Below are positions 16,212 to 25,095 of a stretch of 48,722 bases of DNA, in pieces. The notes under the pieces are model-generated. The model was not told the origin of the DNA. It worked only from the letters and a program-made list of their open reading frames with translations, and ran no database searches. The position numbers were made by a program, and so were the translations under genes. This DNA comes from Rhodospirillales bacterium (GTDB lineage Bacteria > Pseudomonadota > Alphaproteobacteria > Acetobacterales > Acetobacteraceae): NCBI GenBank assembly GCA_028869995.1, contig JAGWQN010000013.1, positions 1-48,722 on the forward strand, written 5' to 3'. Within the stretch, counting starts at the first letter, position 1; the number at the start of each line of letters is the position of its first letter.

Positions 16212-17582
16212 CTAGGCCGGCAAAGCGATGCGGGCACGCAGGCCACCGGCAGGACTCGTCTCCAGCATGAGTTCGCCACCATGCGCGTGCACGATGTCGC
16301 GGGCGATGGCGAGACCGAGGCCGGTGCCGCCGGTGCCGCTCTCGAACGGGCGGAACACGCTCTCACGTCGGTCGGGGGCGATGCCGGGGCCGTCGTCGTC
16401 CACCGCGATCTCCACGGTCGTTGCGTCATGCTTGAGAATTGCCAACGCGACATGGCGCGCCTGGCGGGTGGCGTTGTCCACCAGGTTGCTGATCGCCCGG
16501 GTCATCGCGTCCGGTCGCAGTGGCACGATCGCCGGTCCCTTGCTGTGATAGGTAATTGCTGGAAACCCGCGGCGGGTCCGCTCGGCGATGTCGGCAAGCA
16601 GGGCGTCGAGGTCGACGGGGCGTGCCGTTTCCGATCCCTCGCCGCGTGCGAAGGCAAGATAGCCGGCGATCATCCGCTCCATCTCGGCGATGTCCGTCTC
16701 CATCTCGGCCACGTCCGCCCGCGCTGCATCGCTGACCGGTAGCACGGCGAGGCCGAGGCGCAGGCGCGTGAGCGGCGTGCGCAGGTCGTGCGAAACGCCG
16801 GCAAGCATCTCCGTGCGCTGGGCGATAAAGCGGGTGATGCGCGCCTGCATGCGATTGAACGCGATGGCGGCGGCGCGTACCTCGGCTGCTCCCTCTGGCC
16901 GGATCGGCGCGGCGTCGCGCCCTTTGCCGAAAGCCTCGGCGGCGACCGCGAGGCGGCGGATGGCGCGGACCTGGTTCCGCATGAAGAGGGCGGCGATGGT
17001 GAACAGCAGCGCGCTGGAACCTACCAGCCAGACGACGAAGATGAAGATCGTCCCCGTGTAGAGTCGCTTCCGCGGGACGGCGAAGCGTAGCACGCTGTTC
17101 GCCACACGCACGCTGACCAGCACGGATTGCGGATCAGATCGCCAGTCGAGCGAATAGGGCTCCTGCAGCTGGCTCGCGAGGGCGTCGTTCAGCGCGTCGG
17201 CGACCGGGCCGACGAAGGAGGGTGCCCGCGGCGGCGGCAGGGTTCCCGCCGGTGTCACCTGGATGCGCAGTTCGAACTGCTGCCAGGCGAGGTCGCGAAG
17301 ATGCGCCCGCGCGGCGGGTGAGGGTGTCCGTTCCCAGAGATCGGTGATCGCCGCCAGCTCGCCGGCGACCGAGGTGGCGAAGCGCCGCGAGATCAGCACC
17401 AGATGGCTGCCATAGTAGATCTGCAACGCGATCGCGAGCACCAGCACGAGCGGGGCGAGGATGATCAGCAACGACCGGCCGAGCAGGGAGCGCGGCAGGA
17501 CGCGCTTGACGACGCGGCTTTGCGACGGCAGCAGGGCGACGCGCATGACCCAGACATAGCGCGCCGGCTGACGCGTTGCCAT
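16212..17582 (-). CDS. EnvZ-like sensor histidine kinase without an adjacent regulator
   Basis: Membrane sensor kinase of about 456 aa. Membrane segments lie near residues 35-56 and 168-190, with an extracytoplasmic region of roughly 110 residues between them. HAMP follows, then GVSHDLRTPLTRLRLGL with the phospho-acceptor His, and the ATPase domain with NLVDNATRQARH, DDDGPGIAP and GGTGLGLAIARDI. The architecture is that of EnvZ/RstB kinases. No response regulator is encoded on either side. The gene upstream, 23 bases away, encodes an unrecognised protein. The start is uncertain: ATG 17582 or ATG 17549, neither with a clear ribosome site. Confidence 0.88.
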   Translation of the reverse strand: MATRQPARYVWVMRVALLPSQSRVVKRVLPRSLLGRSLLIILAPLVLVLAIALQIYYGSHLVLISRRFATSVAGELAAITDLWERTPSPAARAHLRDLAWQQFELRIQVTPAGTLPPPRAPSFVGPVADALNDALASQLQEPYSLDWRSDPQSVLVSVRVANSVLRFAVPRKRLYTGTIFIFVVWLVGSSALLFTIAALFMRNQVRAIRRLAVAAEAFGKGRDAAPIRPEGAAEVRAAAIAFNRMQARITRFIAQRTEMLAGVSHDLRTPLTRLRLGLAVLPVSDAARADVAEMETDIAEMERMIAGYLAFARGEGSETARPVDLDALLADIAERTRRGFPAITYHSKGPAIVPLRPDAMTRAISNLVDNATRQARHVALAILKHDATTVEIAVDDDGPGIAPDRRESVFRPFESGTGGTGLGLAIARDIVHAHGGELMLETSPAGGLRARIALPA

Positions 17583-17605
17583 CGTGCGACGGCCGGGCCT
17601 TGGGG

Positions 17606-18760
17606 TCAGATCGAGGACAGGATCGAGGGCGCGAGAGCGGCAGCCTTCGCCGCCGGGTGGTTGGGATTGCGGAAGCGCAGCTCGCCTTCGGGCGCGGCGC
17701 CGGTCGCGGCAAAGAGCTCGAGGCGCGAGCAGCAGGAAACGGCGACGACGGCGCGAGCCTCCTGGCGCGTCAGGAACTGGCGAGCCTCGCCCTCGAGCTC
17801 GAGTCGCTCGCGCAGCCCGCGCCACTCCCGCGCGTCCGTATCCTCCACCAGGATCGCCATGATCCCGGGCCGCGTGCCCGACAGCCGCGCCGGCGCCACG
17901 GCGGCGAGGCGGCGGTGGATGGCGGCCGAGATCTCGTCCTCCCGTCCGGCGCGTGCGGCCATGACCAGCAGGCTGCCGCCGGCGTTCGTCAAGGCCAGAT
18001 GCGCCTGATCCCCGAAAGCCTCGCGAACGGAACGCAGCAGGCCGGCCTCGCCGGCCTGGCTTGCGGCCAGCATCAGCGGGTCGAGCCGCAGCACGGCCGC
18101 CTCGTCATGATCGCTGCGTCGTTGCGACGCCAGCATGTCGCGGATGCGTGCGTGCAGGGCCGGCAGCGACGCGTCCGCAACGCGCAGTCCCTGCGGCAGC
18201 GTGAGCTTGAGCAGGTAGCGGCCAGGATGGGCGGCGAGCCAGGTTTGCAGGTCCGGGTCGATCTGGTCCACCAGCCGCACCCAGGCACCACGGTGGACGT
18301 CGCGACCCTCCTCGGCGGAGACCACGTCGCAGGCGATTTCGGCTTCCATGCCGTCGCGGGTGATCAGGAGGTCGTGGCGCTCGCCCGCCAGCCCCGCGAA
18401 GTGCACGTCGAACCCGCGGGCGCGCTGCAGGGCAGCCGTACGCAGCAGGTGAAACAGCGGCACCAGCGTCGCCTCGCCGTCGAGGCCCTCGCGCACCATC
18501 TCCCGCAAGCGGCTTCGCGCGGGCGTCGGCAGGCGGCGCGCCAGCCTCACCGCATCCTGGGCGAGCGCCGCGATGGCCTGCTCATGCGGCTCGGGCGCGG
18601 CGCCGCCGGCAAGGCGGTCGAGCATGAACTCGATCGCGTGGCGGGTGATGAGATGGCGGCCCGCCCGGCCTGAGGCGGCGCGGGTTCGCAGCGTCTTCAT
18701 CCGTGCGCGCCAAAGGGCTTGGCCCGCGAGGTCCAGGAATGCTGCCGATTGCTGGGACAT
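17606..18760 (-). CDS. Unrecognised protein, possibly with a degenerate nuclease-like core
   Basis: I do not recognise a named family in this 384-aa protein. It has no signal peptide or membrane segment and is rich in Arg, Ala and Leu. The block at about residues 128-158 (HDLLITRDGMEAEIACD, then VVSAEEGRDVHR) resembles the core of PD-(D/E)XK-like proteins, where one expects ECK followed by an S..KGR..HR segment. Here the E and K positions read A and D, so nuclease activity looks lost. This likeness is by eye only. ATG 18760 is preferred over the start at 18814. It lies 23 bases before a sensor kinase and probably shares its transcript. Confidence 0.6.
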   Translation of the reverse strand: MSQQSAAFLDLAGQALWRARMKTLRTRAASGRAGRHLITRHAIEFMLDRLAGGAAPEPHEQAIAALAQDAVRLARRLPTPARSRLREMVREGLDGEATLVPLFHLLRTAALQRARGFDVHFAGLAGERHDLLITRDGMEAEIACDVVSAEEGRDVHRGAWVRLVDQIDPDLQTWLAAHPGRYLLKLTLPQGLRVADASLPALHARIRDMLASQRRSDHDEAAVLRLDPLMLAASQAGEAGLLRSVREAFGDQAHLALTNAGGSLLVMAARAGREDEISAAIHRRLAAVAPARLSGTRPGIMAILVEDTDAREWRGLRERLELEGEARQFLTRQEARAVVAVSCCSRLELFAATGAAPEGELRFRNPNHPAAKAAALAPSILSSI

Positions 18761-19038
18761 CAGGCGGCGGTTCTTGCCATCAACGATGCCGGTGGTCCAG
18801 GGGGGCGTATCCACGCGCCCGGCCGGCCTCGGTCAGCGGCCAGGACGTCTGTGCTCCGCGAGACGCCCTCGGCGGTGCTGGCGACACGGCGGCTCCATTC
18901 CGCGGGCCGCACCGGGCATCAACCGCTCGAGGCCCAGGGGACGGACGCCGAGGCCGGTCCCCGGGGCTGATCTCGCGGCAGAGCGGGCTTGCGTCGCGCG
19001 CCGGCCCTGACCGGCCGGGCGTTGCAGTCTCCGCCGGC
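18761..19038. other. Intergenic region without a recognised element
   Basis: About 280 bases between the unrecognised gene and the SDR gene, both on the minus strand. Several short frames cross it but none has a ribosome site or domain character. I see no clear hairpin terminator, repeat or tRNA. It must hold the promoter of the unrecognised-protein/kinase unit and the 3' end of the SDR transcript. Confidence 0.5.
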
Positions 19039-19818
19039 CTAGCCGGAGGGGGTCGCCGGCTGATAGGTGCCGATCGAGTTGCCTCCATCGACCGCGACCA
19101 CGGCGCCGGTGACGAAGGCTGAGCGGGTCGAGCACAGGAACATCACCGCCGCCGACGCGTCGTCGGGGCCGGAGCTTCGGCCGAGAGGAATTTTGGCCTC
19201 CATCCGCGCCACGTAGTCTGCCGGCAGGGTGCTCACCTCGCTTCCCGCAGCGAAGCCGGGCTCGACCACATTGACCCGGATGCCGAAGGGCGCAAGCTCG
19301 AGCGCCTGGCCCTTGCTCAGCCGTTCGAGCGCCGCCTTGCTGGTGCAGTAGGTGACGCTGCCCGTCACCATCTGCCGTGCCGCGCCGGAACCGATGTTGA
19401 CGATCCGTCCCTTGACGCCCTTCGCGATCATTTGTTTCGTGAACGCACGGACAGTGAGGAACGGCGCGCGCACGTTGACCGCCATGATCGTGTCGAAGAC
19501 GTCGGGATCCAGATCATGCAGCACACCGGTTCTCGGGTAGAGACCGGCGACGTTGATCAGCACATCGGGCGCGCCCCACGCACGCTCCACCAGCCCCGCC
19601 AGTTCGGCGATGGATGATGCCTCGCGCAGATCCGTCGCGTGCGTCAGCGTGACGGCGGGGTCGAGCTCGAGTTCGGCAGGCAGCGGCGCCAGCTTGTCCG
19701 CGCGCAGGTCCGAAAGGCAGAGCGTGGCACCGGCACGGGCGAAGGCAGCGGCGATCCATTTGCCATGGATGCCCGCCGCACCGGTGACAATGACTTTCTG
19801 GCCGACAAACTCGCCCAC
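19039..19818 (-). CDS. SDR-family oxidoreductase
   Basis: Classical short-chain dehydrogenase of 259 aa. The NAD(P) motif is VIVTGAAGIHGKWIA near the N-terminus; the usual TGxxxGIG is slightly altered (GAAGIHG). The structural motif is NVAGLYP in place of NNAG. The catalytic Ser (NIGSGAA) and YCTSK with Tyr and Lys are intact. VEPGF and FVTGAVVAVDGG close the fold. I chose GTG 19818 because GGTGGAGG lies just before it and the domain starts there; the frame upstream looks non-coding. The gene is apparently single. Substrate unknown. Confidence 0.9.
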   Translation of the reverse strand: MGEFVGQKVIVTGAAGIHGKWIAAAFARAGATLCLSDLRADKLAPLPAELELDPAVTLTHATDLREASSIAELAGLVERAWGAPDVLINVAGLYPRTGVLHDLDPDVFDTIMAVNVRAPFLTVRAFTKQMIAKGVKGRIVNIGSGAARQMVTGSVTYCTSKAALERLSKGQALELAPFGIRVNVVEPGFAAGSEVSTLPADYVARMEAKIPLGRSSGPDDASAAVMFLCSTRSAFVTGAVVAVDGGNSIGTYQPATPSG

Positions 19819-20164
19819 TCTTGCCTCCACCAAAAACGTCAGCCCCAGACCAAAGGCAGGCGCGCAGAGATGCGCCATCGTAACGAGCCCCGGGCAACCG
19901 CGTGGCTGATGGCGGAACCCGAAATCGGCGCCGCATCCACGACCAGCAGCCCCTGAGCCCCGAGCGTTGCCGGAGATTTTTGGGCTGCGCGGCCGGTCCG
20001 GACGCTGGTGGTGGAAGATAGCCATCGCCGGCAAGGCCGGGCAAGAGCGACGGCACGACGAGAGACCCGGCATCCTCCCGCCCCGCGACAGACGGACGGT
20101 TGGCGCATCCATTCCGCCCGCCCCGCACCGGTCCCGCAACGCAGCCCTCGCGGCCGGGGGGGCG
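19819..20164. other. Intergenic region without a recognised element
   Basis: About 346 bases between the SDR start and the CLC stop, both minus-strand genes. The SDR frame stays open through part of it but encodes a composition unlike a folded domain. I find no RNA gene, strong hairpin with a T-run, or repeat. It should contain the SDR promoter. Confidence 0.5.
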
Positions 20165-21964
20165 TCAGCGCACGCGATAGAAGACCATGCGTGCTTCATC
20201 CTGATCGCGCTCGCGGACGCGAACCTTCATCAGGTCGCGCCAGCTCACGTAACCGACGAGCCTGCCATCCGCGCGCGCGACCACGGGCAGATGCGCGGTG
20301 TTGAGCCGCATCATCCGTTCCGCGAGTTCCCCGGCGTACTCGTCCGGGTAGGCGACGCGCAGGCGGTGCCGGGCGAGCAGCCGGAGGAGGGGCGTGTGCC
20401 GGTGTTCGCCGGCGCGACGCCAGGCGAGGACCCGCGGTGGATCGACGATGCCGAGCGGTCGCCCGGCTTCGTCCAGGACCGGGAAACTCGGGTGGCGTGT
20501 AGCGGGATCGGTCAGGTGCGCGGCCGCCTGATAGAGCGTCATTGTTGCCGACAGCGTTTCCACCTCCGTCACCATGATGTCGGCGACTTTCGTAATGGTG
20601 AACGGGTCGACGCGATACTCGCGTTCCAGGTGATGGCCGCGGCGCGCCACCTTCTCCGTGAGGATGGAGCGGCGCATCAGCAGGACCGTCACCAGATGGG
20701 CGGTCGCGCAGGCAACCAGCAGCGGCAGCAGGACGTGCGTGTTGCCGGTCAGTTCCACGGCGAAGAATGTCGCCGTGAGTGGCGAGCGCATCGTCCCGCC
20801 CATGGTCGCGCACATGGCCAGCAAGGGCCAGAACCCGGGGCTGGCTACCGCCAGAAGCGGGGCTGCCACCGCGCCGAGCGCGCCGCCGATGATCAACAGG
20901 GGTGCGAGCACGCCGCCCGAGGTTCCCGAGCCGAGCGCCATACTCCAGATCAGGCCTTTCACCGCCAGCAGCAGCAGCGCCGATGCCGGCGGAATGCCGC
21001 CGCGCAGCAGCAGGCCGATCTCAGGATAGCCGACGCCCAGGGCCCGCGGGTCGATCAGTCCGCCGATGCCGACGGCCGCGCCACCCAGCATCGGCCACCA
21101 CATCCAATGGATTGGCAGCTTCTGGAAAACATCCTCGCACGCATAGACGAGACGGGTCAGCAGGCCCGAGAGCAGCCCGGCGGCGAGGCCGACGAGGCAC
21201 CAGAGCATGACCGCGGCGATCGAGAGCGGCATGCCGCCGCGGAAGGGGAAGAGCGGGCCGGGCATGCCCAGGGCATGTCGGCCGACCTCGGCCGTGATCG
21301 CTGCCGCCGCCACCGGAATGAAACTGCCGGGCGACCACTCGAAGAGCAGCAGCTCGACCGCGAGCAGGATGGCCGCGATCGGGGTTCCGAACACGGCCGT
21401 CATACCGGCCGCGGCGCCGGCGACCAGCAGGGTCTTGCGCTCCGTGTCCGTAACGGGAAGGAGCTGTGCGAGCAGCGAGCCGATGGCGCCACCGGTCATG
21501 ATGATCGGCCCTTCGGCGCCGAAGGGCCCGCCTGTGCCAATCGAGATCGCCGATGACAGCGGCTTGAGGATCGCGACCTTGAACGAGAGGCGGGAGCGGC
21601 CGAGAAGAATGGCCTCCAGGGCCTCGGGGATGCCGTGGCCGCGAATCCGGTCGCTGCCGTAGCGCGCCATCAGTCCCACGATCAGGGCGCCAAGGATCGG
21701 CACGAAAACGGCGAGGACGCCCAGCGGCGACCGGCCGAGATCTGGCATCGCCGTCGCGACGCGGCCAAAATAGGCCATGTTCGTGACGATGCCGATCAGG
21801 CGCAGCAGCACGACCCCCGCGGCCAGCCCCGCGAGCCCAACGACGATGGCGACCGCCGTGATCAGCAGCACGCGTGGGCTGGTGCGGAAATCGGCCAGGT
21901 GGTGCACGCCGGCGTCGGGCGGCGCAGGCGCGGTGTCAGCGATGGTTTCCACGGGATGGTTCAC
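20165..21964 (-). CDS. CLC-family chloride channel/transporter with CBS domains
   Basis: Membrane protein of 599 aa: a CLC core (about 30-430) followed by a CBS pair (about 455-590). The external gating glutamate is Glu151 in GGPFGAEGP. Other CLC blocks are GHGIPEALEA (109-118), GVLAPLLIIGG (351-361) and MRSPLTATFFAVEL (392-405). By eye, residues that coordinate chloride or carry protons in E. coli ClcA are changed here: Ser107 to His110, Glu203 to Leu205 and Tyr445 to Thr409. Proton coupling or anion choice may therefore differ. The gene diverges from a marR gene across a 77-base gap with a palindrome. ATG at 21964. Confidence 0.93.
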   Translation of the reverse strand: MNHPVETIADTAPAPPDAGVHHLADFRTSPRVLLITAVAIVVGLAGLAAGVVLLRLIGIVTNMAYFGRVATAMPDLGRSPLGVLAVFVPILGALIVGLMARYGSDRIRGHGIPEALEAILLGRSRLSFKVAILKPLSSAISIGTGGPFGAEGPIIMTGGAIGSLLAQLLPVTDTERKTLLVAGAAAGMTAVFGTPIAAILLAVELLLFEWSPGSFIPVAAAAITAEVGRHALGMPGPLFPFRGGMPLSIAAVMLWCLVGLAAGLLSGLLTRLVYACEDVFQKLPIHWMWWPMLGGAAVGIGGLIDPRALGVGYPEIGLLLRGGIPPASALLLLAVKGLIWSMALGSGTSGGVLAPLLIIGGALGAVAAPLLAVASPGFWPLLAMCATMGGTMRSPLTATFFAVELTGNTHVLLPLLVACATAHLVTVLLMRRSILTEKVARRGHHLEREYRVDPFTITKVADIMVTEVETLSATMTLYQAAAHLTDPATRHPSFPVLDEAGRPLGIVDPPRVLAWRRAGEHRHTPLLRLLARHRLRVAYPDEYAGELAERMMRLNTAHLPVVARADGRLVGYVSWRDLMKVRVRERDQDEARMVFYRVR

Positions 21965-22001
21965 CGTTGCCAGAAGCGGCGGGTTTCGCAGGCGGCGGCG
22001 T

Positions 22002-22020
22002 TACATCGTATTACGATATA
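22002..22020. promoter_or_regulatory. Palindromic operator between CLC and marR genes
   Basis: ATCGTA-T-TACGAT (22005-22017) is a perfect 13-base palindrome that extends to 19 bases with one mismatched pair (TA at each outer end). It lies 21 bases before the MarR start and within the divergent gap. MarR proteins bind such inverted repeats and usually repress their own gene. Control of the CLC gene as well is inferred. Confidence 0.65.
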
Positions 22021-22041
22021 TAGTCAAGCAGGGAGCGAGCG

Positions 22042-22470
22042 ATGGCCCAACAGCGCGCAAGGCGCGTCGAGGCGCGGGATTACAGGTTGCTGGCGGACTT
22101 CCGCTACGCGCTGCGGCGCTTCCTGCGCTTCAGCGAGGCGGCGGCGCGGCAGGCCGGATTGACACCGCAGCAGCACCAGCTGCTGCTCGCGATCAAAGGC
22201 TTTCCCGGCGGTCTGCAGCCGACGGTGGGCGAGATCGCGGAGCGACTCGGCGTGCGCCATCATAGCGCGGTGGAACTGGCGCAGAGGCTCGAGGAAGCGG
22301 GGTTGGTCGCGCGCGCGCATGACGAGCAGGACCGCCGGCGGGTGCGTCTGCGGCTCATGCCGGAGGCGGAGGTTCGGTTGGCGCGCCTGTCAGCTTCGCA
22401 TCTGCACGAGTTACGCCATCTCCGCCCGGTGCTGGCGGAGCTGGTGGAGGCGATCGGCGCCGACAGTTAG
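22042..22470 (+). CDS. MarR-family transcriptional regulator
   Basis: DNA-binding repressor of 142 aa, a typical MarR length. The winged helix-turn-helix is at about 45-100: LTPQQHQLLLAIKG, then PTVGEIAERLGVRHHSAVELAQRLEEAGLV, and the wing DEQDRRRVRLRL with the conserved DxRxxR-type pattern. Flanking helices would form the dimer. Ribosome site GGGAG about six bases before ATG. Its last codons overlap the convergent acyl-CoA synthetase stop by four bases (TTAG). It diverges from the CLC gene across a palindromic site that is its probable operator. The ligand is unknown. Confidence 0.93.
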   Translation: MAQQRARRVEARDYRLLADFRYALRRFLRFSEAAARQAGLTPQQHQLLLAIKGFPGGLQPTVGEIAERLGVRHHSAVELAQRLEEAGLVARAHDEQDRRRVRLRLMPEAEVRLARLSASHLHELRHLRPVLAELVEAIGADS

Positions 22471-24092
22471 CCGGCGACGCGGCGCCGCAGCTCGAATTTC
22501 TGGATCTTGCCGGTCGAGGTCTTCGGCAGCGCGCCGAAGGTGATGTGTTTCGGAACCTTGTAGCCGGCCAGATGCTGACGGCAGAAGGCGATCACGTCGT
22601 CGGGCGTGAGGGATTCCTCATGGCCCGGCTTGGCGGTGACGAAGGCGTGCGGCACCTCGCCCCAGCGCGCATCCGGTTGCGCCACGACCGCAGCCTCCAT
22701 GATGGCGGGGTGGCGGAAGAGGACCTGCTCGATTTCGAGGGAGGAGATGTTTTCGCCGCCGGAGATGATGATGTCCTTCGAGCGGTCGCGGATCTCGATA
22801 TAGCCGTCGGGATGCAGCACGCCGAGGTCACCGGTGTGAAACCATCCACCCGCGAAAGCCTTACGCGTTGCCTCGGGGTTCTTCAGGTAGCCCTTCATCA
22901 CCGTGTTCCCGCGCAGCATCAGTTCGCCCATCGTCGTCGCGTCGGCGGGCACGGAGTGCCCGTCGGCGTCCATGACGGTGGCGTCCTCGAGCATGTGCGA
23001 CGGCACGCCCTGACGCGAGGTGAAGCGTGCCCGCATCTCGGTGCTCATCTGCGCAACCGTGGGTTGCCAGGCACAGAACGTGGCCGGCCCATAGACTTCG
23101 GTGAGGCCATAGAGGTGCATCACCTCGAACCCGAGCGCCTCCATTCCACCGATCACCGCCGTCGGGGGCGCGGCGCCGCCGGTCGCGATCCTGACCTTGC
23201 GCGGCGGGCGGCGGCGAACGTCCGCCGGCGCATGGATCAGCATCGTCATGACCACCGGGGCTGCGCACAGGTGCGTCACCGCTTCCTGCTCGATGAGCGC
23301 GAAGATCAGGGCGGGATCGACGCGGCGCAGGCAGACATGGGTGCCGCCGGCGAGCGTAACGCCCCACGTATAGGTCCACCCGTTGCAGTGGAACATCGGC
23401 AGCGTCCAGAGATAGACGCTCTCTGGCGTGAGGCCCAGGCCCAGCACGTTCGCCACCGCGTTGAGATGCGCGCCGCGGTGGTGGCAGACGACGCCCTTGG
23501 GATCGCCTGTGGTGCCGGACGTGTAGCCGAGCGAAATCGCCTGCCACTCGTCATCGGGCAGATGCATCGGATGCGCCGGGTCGCCCGAGGCGAGCAAGGC
23601 CTCGTATTCGATCGCCCCGATGGGCGGATTCGGCGGGGCCGCTTCGTCGGCGATGTCGATGACGAGGGGCTTGTTGCGGGCCAGTGCCAAGGCCGCGGCG
23701 GCGAGGGGCGCGAGCTCCTGATCGACCAGCAGGGCGCGTGCTTCCGAATGGTCGAGGATGAAGGCGACGGTTGCGGCGTCGAGCCGGGTGTTGATGGCGC
23801 AGATCACGCCGCCGGCCATCGGGATGGCGTAGTGCGCTTCGAGCATGGCGGGGGTGTTGGGTGCGAGCACCGCGACTGTGTCGCCCCGCCCGATGCCGCG
23901 GGCGGCGAGAGCGGCCGCGAAGCGCCGGCAGCGCTCGAGCATCATCGCATAGGTGAAGCGCCTTGCCCCGTGCACCACGGCGGTGCGCCCGGGCCAGACC
24001 CGTGCGGAGCGGACGAGAAATGAGATCGGCGACAACGCTACGAAGTTCGCCGCATTCCGATCGAGGTCGGTGTCGAAGATCGTGTTGGCCAT
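22467..24092 (-). CDS. Acyl-CoA synthetase (AMP-binding, DmdB/FadD-like)
   Basis: Adenylate-forming ligase of 541 aa that activates a carboxylic acid to its CoA thioester. The P-loop-like motif is YTSGTTGDPKG at 190-200. Further blocks are MFHCNGWTYTWG, LYGLTEVYGPAT, GWFHTGDLGVLHPDGYIEIRDRSKDIIISGGENIS and the C-terminal catalytic lysine region LPKTSTGKIQKFEL. The sequence style matches medium-chain and methylmercaptopropionate ligases, so the chain length is open. The ATG at 24092 begins the usual N-terminal helix. It converges with marR and diverges from the formamidase-like gene. Confidence 0.92.
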   Translation of the reverse strand: MANTIFDTDLDRNAANFVALSPISFLVRSARVWPGRTAVVHGARRFTYAMMLERCRRFAAALAARGIGRGDTVAVLAPNTPAMLEAHYAIPMAGGVICAINTRLDAATVAFILDHSEARALLVDQELAPLAAAALALARNKPLVIDIADEAAPPNPPIGAIEYEALLASGDPAHPMHLPDDEWQAISLGYTSGTTGDPKGVVCHHRGAHLNAVANVLGLGLTPESVYLWTLPMFHCNGWTYTWGVTLAGGTHVCLRRVDPALIFALIEQEAVTHLCAAPVVMTMLIHAPADVRRRPPRKVRIATGGAAPPTAVIGGMEALGFEVMHLYGLTEVYGPATFCAWQPTVAQMSTEMRARFTSRQGVPSHMLEDATVMDADGHSVPADATTMGELMLRGNTVMKGYLKNPEATRKAFAGGWFHTGDLGVLHPDGYIEIRDRSKDIIISGGENISSLEIEQVLFRHPAIMEAAVVAQPDARWGEVPHAFVTAKPGHEESLTPDDVIAFCRQHLAGYKVPKHITFGALPKTSTGKIQKFELRRRVAG

Positions 24093-24211
24093 GGGCGTCT
24101 CCGCGGTTCGTGCCTGGGCAAAGGGGAAGCGGAAGGGGCTGGAGAAAGCAAGCCGGCGATCCGGAGGGCTCCTGTTGTGGCCACCGGGCGCGTGCGTGCT
24201 AGCGTCGGCGC

Positions 24212-25045
24212 ATGGAGCATGATCCCGACGGTGAAGATCGCGCGCTCGAAGCCGAATACAACAACCGCGCCAAGGTCCCGGGCCACCCCGCCATCCTGGC
24301 CGGCTGGCAGGCCGATGCGGCGGCGTTTCGCGCTGCCTGGACCGAGGCCGAGACCGGCATCGCCTATGGTTCGACCGAGCGCAGCAAACTCGACCTGTTC
24401 TGGCCGAATGAACGGCGCGACGCGCGTATCGCCATGTTCATCCATGGCGGATACTGGCAGGGCCTGGACCGAGCCTCCTTCAGCCATCTGGCGCGCGGAT
24501 TGTTGGCTCATGGCGTGGCTGTCGCCATGCCGTCCTATGATCTGTGCCCGCATGTCACGATGACCATCATCGTCGAGCAGCTGCGAGAGTGTGCCGGTTT
24601 TCTTGCCCGCCGTCATGGCGCGCCGGTGCTGGCCGCGGGGCACTCCGCTGGCGGGCATCTCGCCGCCATGATCATGGCCGCCGATTGGAAGGAGCGAGGC
24701 TTAGCCACGCATCCGGCGCCGCATGCTCTCGCGCTTTCCGGCCTGTTCGACCTGTTGCCGCTGCTGCGCACGAGCATCAACCGGGCTTTGCAGATGGATC
24801 GCGCAACCGCTCTCTCTCTCTCGCCGGCATGCCTGCCGAGGCCGGGCGGGCACATCCATGCCATGGTCGGCGGCCTGGAGGGACGAGAGTATGAGCGCCA
24901 GGCACGCGAGATCGCCGCGGCCTGGGGCGGCTCCTCGGAGGTGCTGGCCGGCCATGATCATTTTACGATCGTTTCCGAACTCGCCGATCCAGACAGCGCC
25001 GTGGTGCTCAGGGCCGTGGACCTGATGGCCCGCACCGCTGGTTGA
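24212..25045 (+). CDS. Alpha/beta hydrolase, arylformamidase-like
   Basis: Alpha/beta-hydrolase of 277 aa. The oxyanion motif is FIHGGYWQG, typical of kynurenine formamidase and related esterases. The nucleophile elbow is AAGHSAGGHLA with the catalytic Ser, and the catalytic His is in GHDHFTIV near the C-terminus. The N-terminal EYNNRAKVP is also characteristic of this group (E.YN.R). It would hydrolyse an N-formyl amide or small ester. No kynurenine-pathway neighbours are present, so the physiological substrate is uncertain. A (CT)6C tract lies inside the gene at 24810-24822. ATG at 24212 is the first good start. Confidence 0.85.
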   Translation: MEHDPDGEDRALEAEYNNRAKVPGHPAILAGWQADAAAFRAAWTEAETGIAYGSTERSKLDLFWPNERRDARIAMFIHGGYWQGLDRASFSHLARGLLAHGVAVAMPSYDLCPHVTMTIIVEQLRECAGFLARRHGAPVLAAGHSAGGHLAAMIMAADWKERGLATHPAPHALALSGLFDLLPLLRTSINRALQMDRATALSLSPACLPRPGGHIHAMVGGLEGREYERQAREIAAAWGGSSEVLAGHDHFTIVSELADPDSAVVLRAVDLMARTAG

Positions 25046-25095
25046 AGGGATCTGCCGACCGCCGCCGGCAGTCCGGTGCGGGGCGGGGCCCGGTC

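Noticed and set aside
18703-19122. Short plus-strand frames in the 18.8-19.0 kb gap
   Set aside because: They overlap flanking genes, lack ribosome sites and have no recognisable motif.
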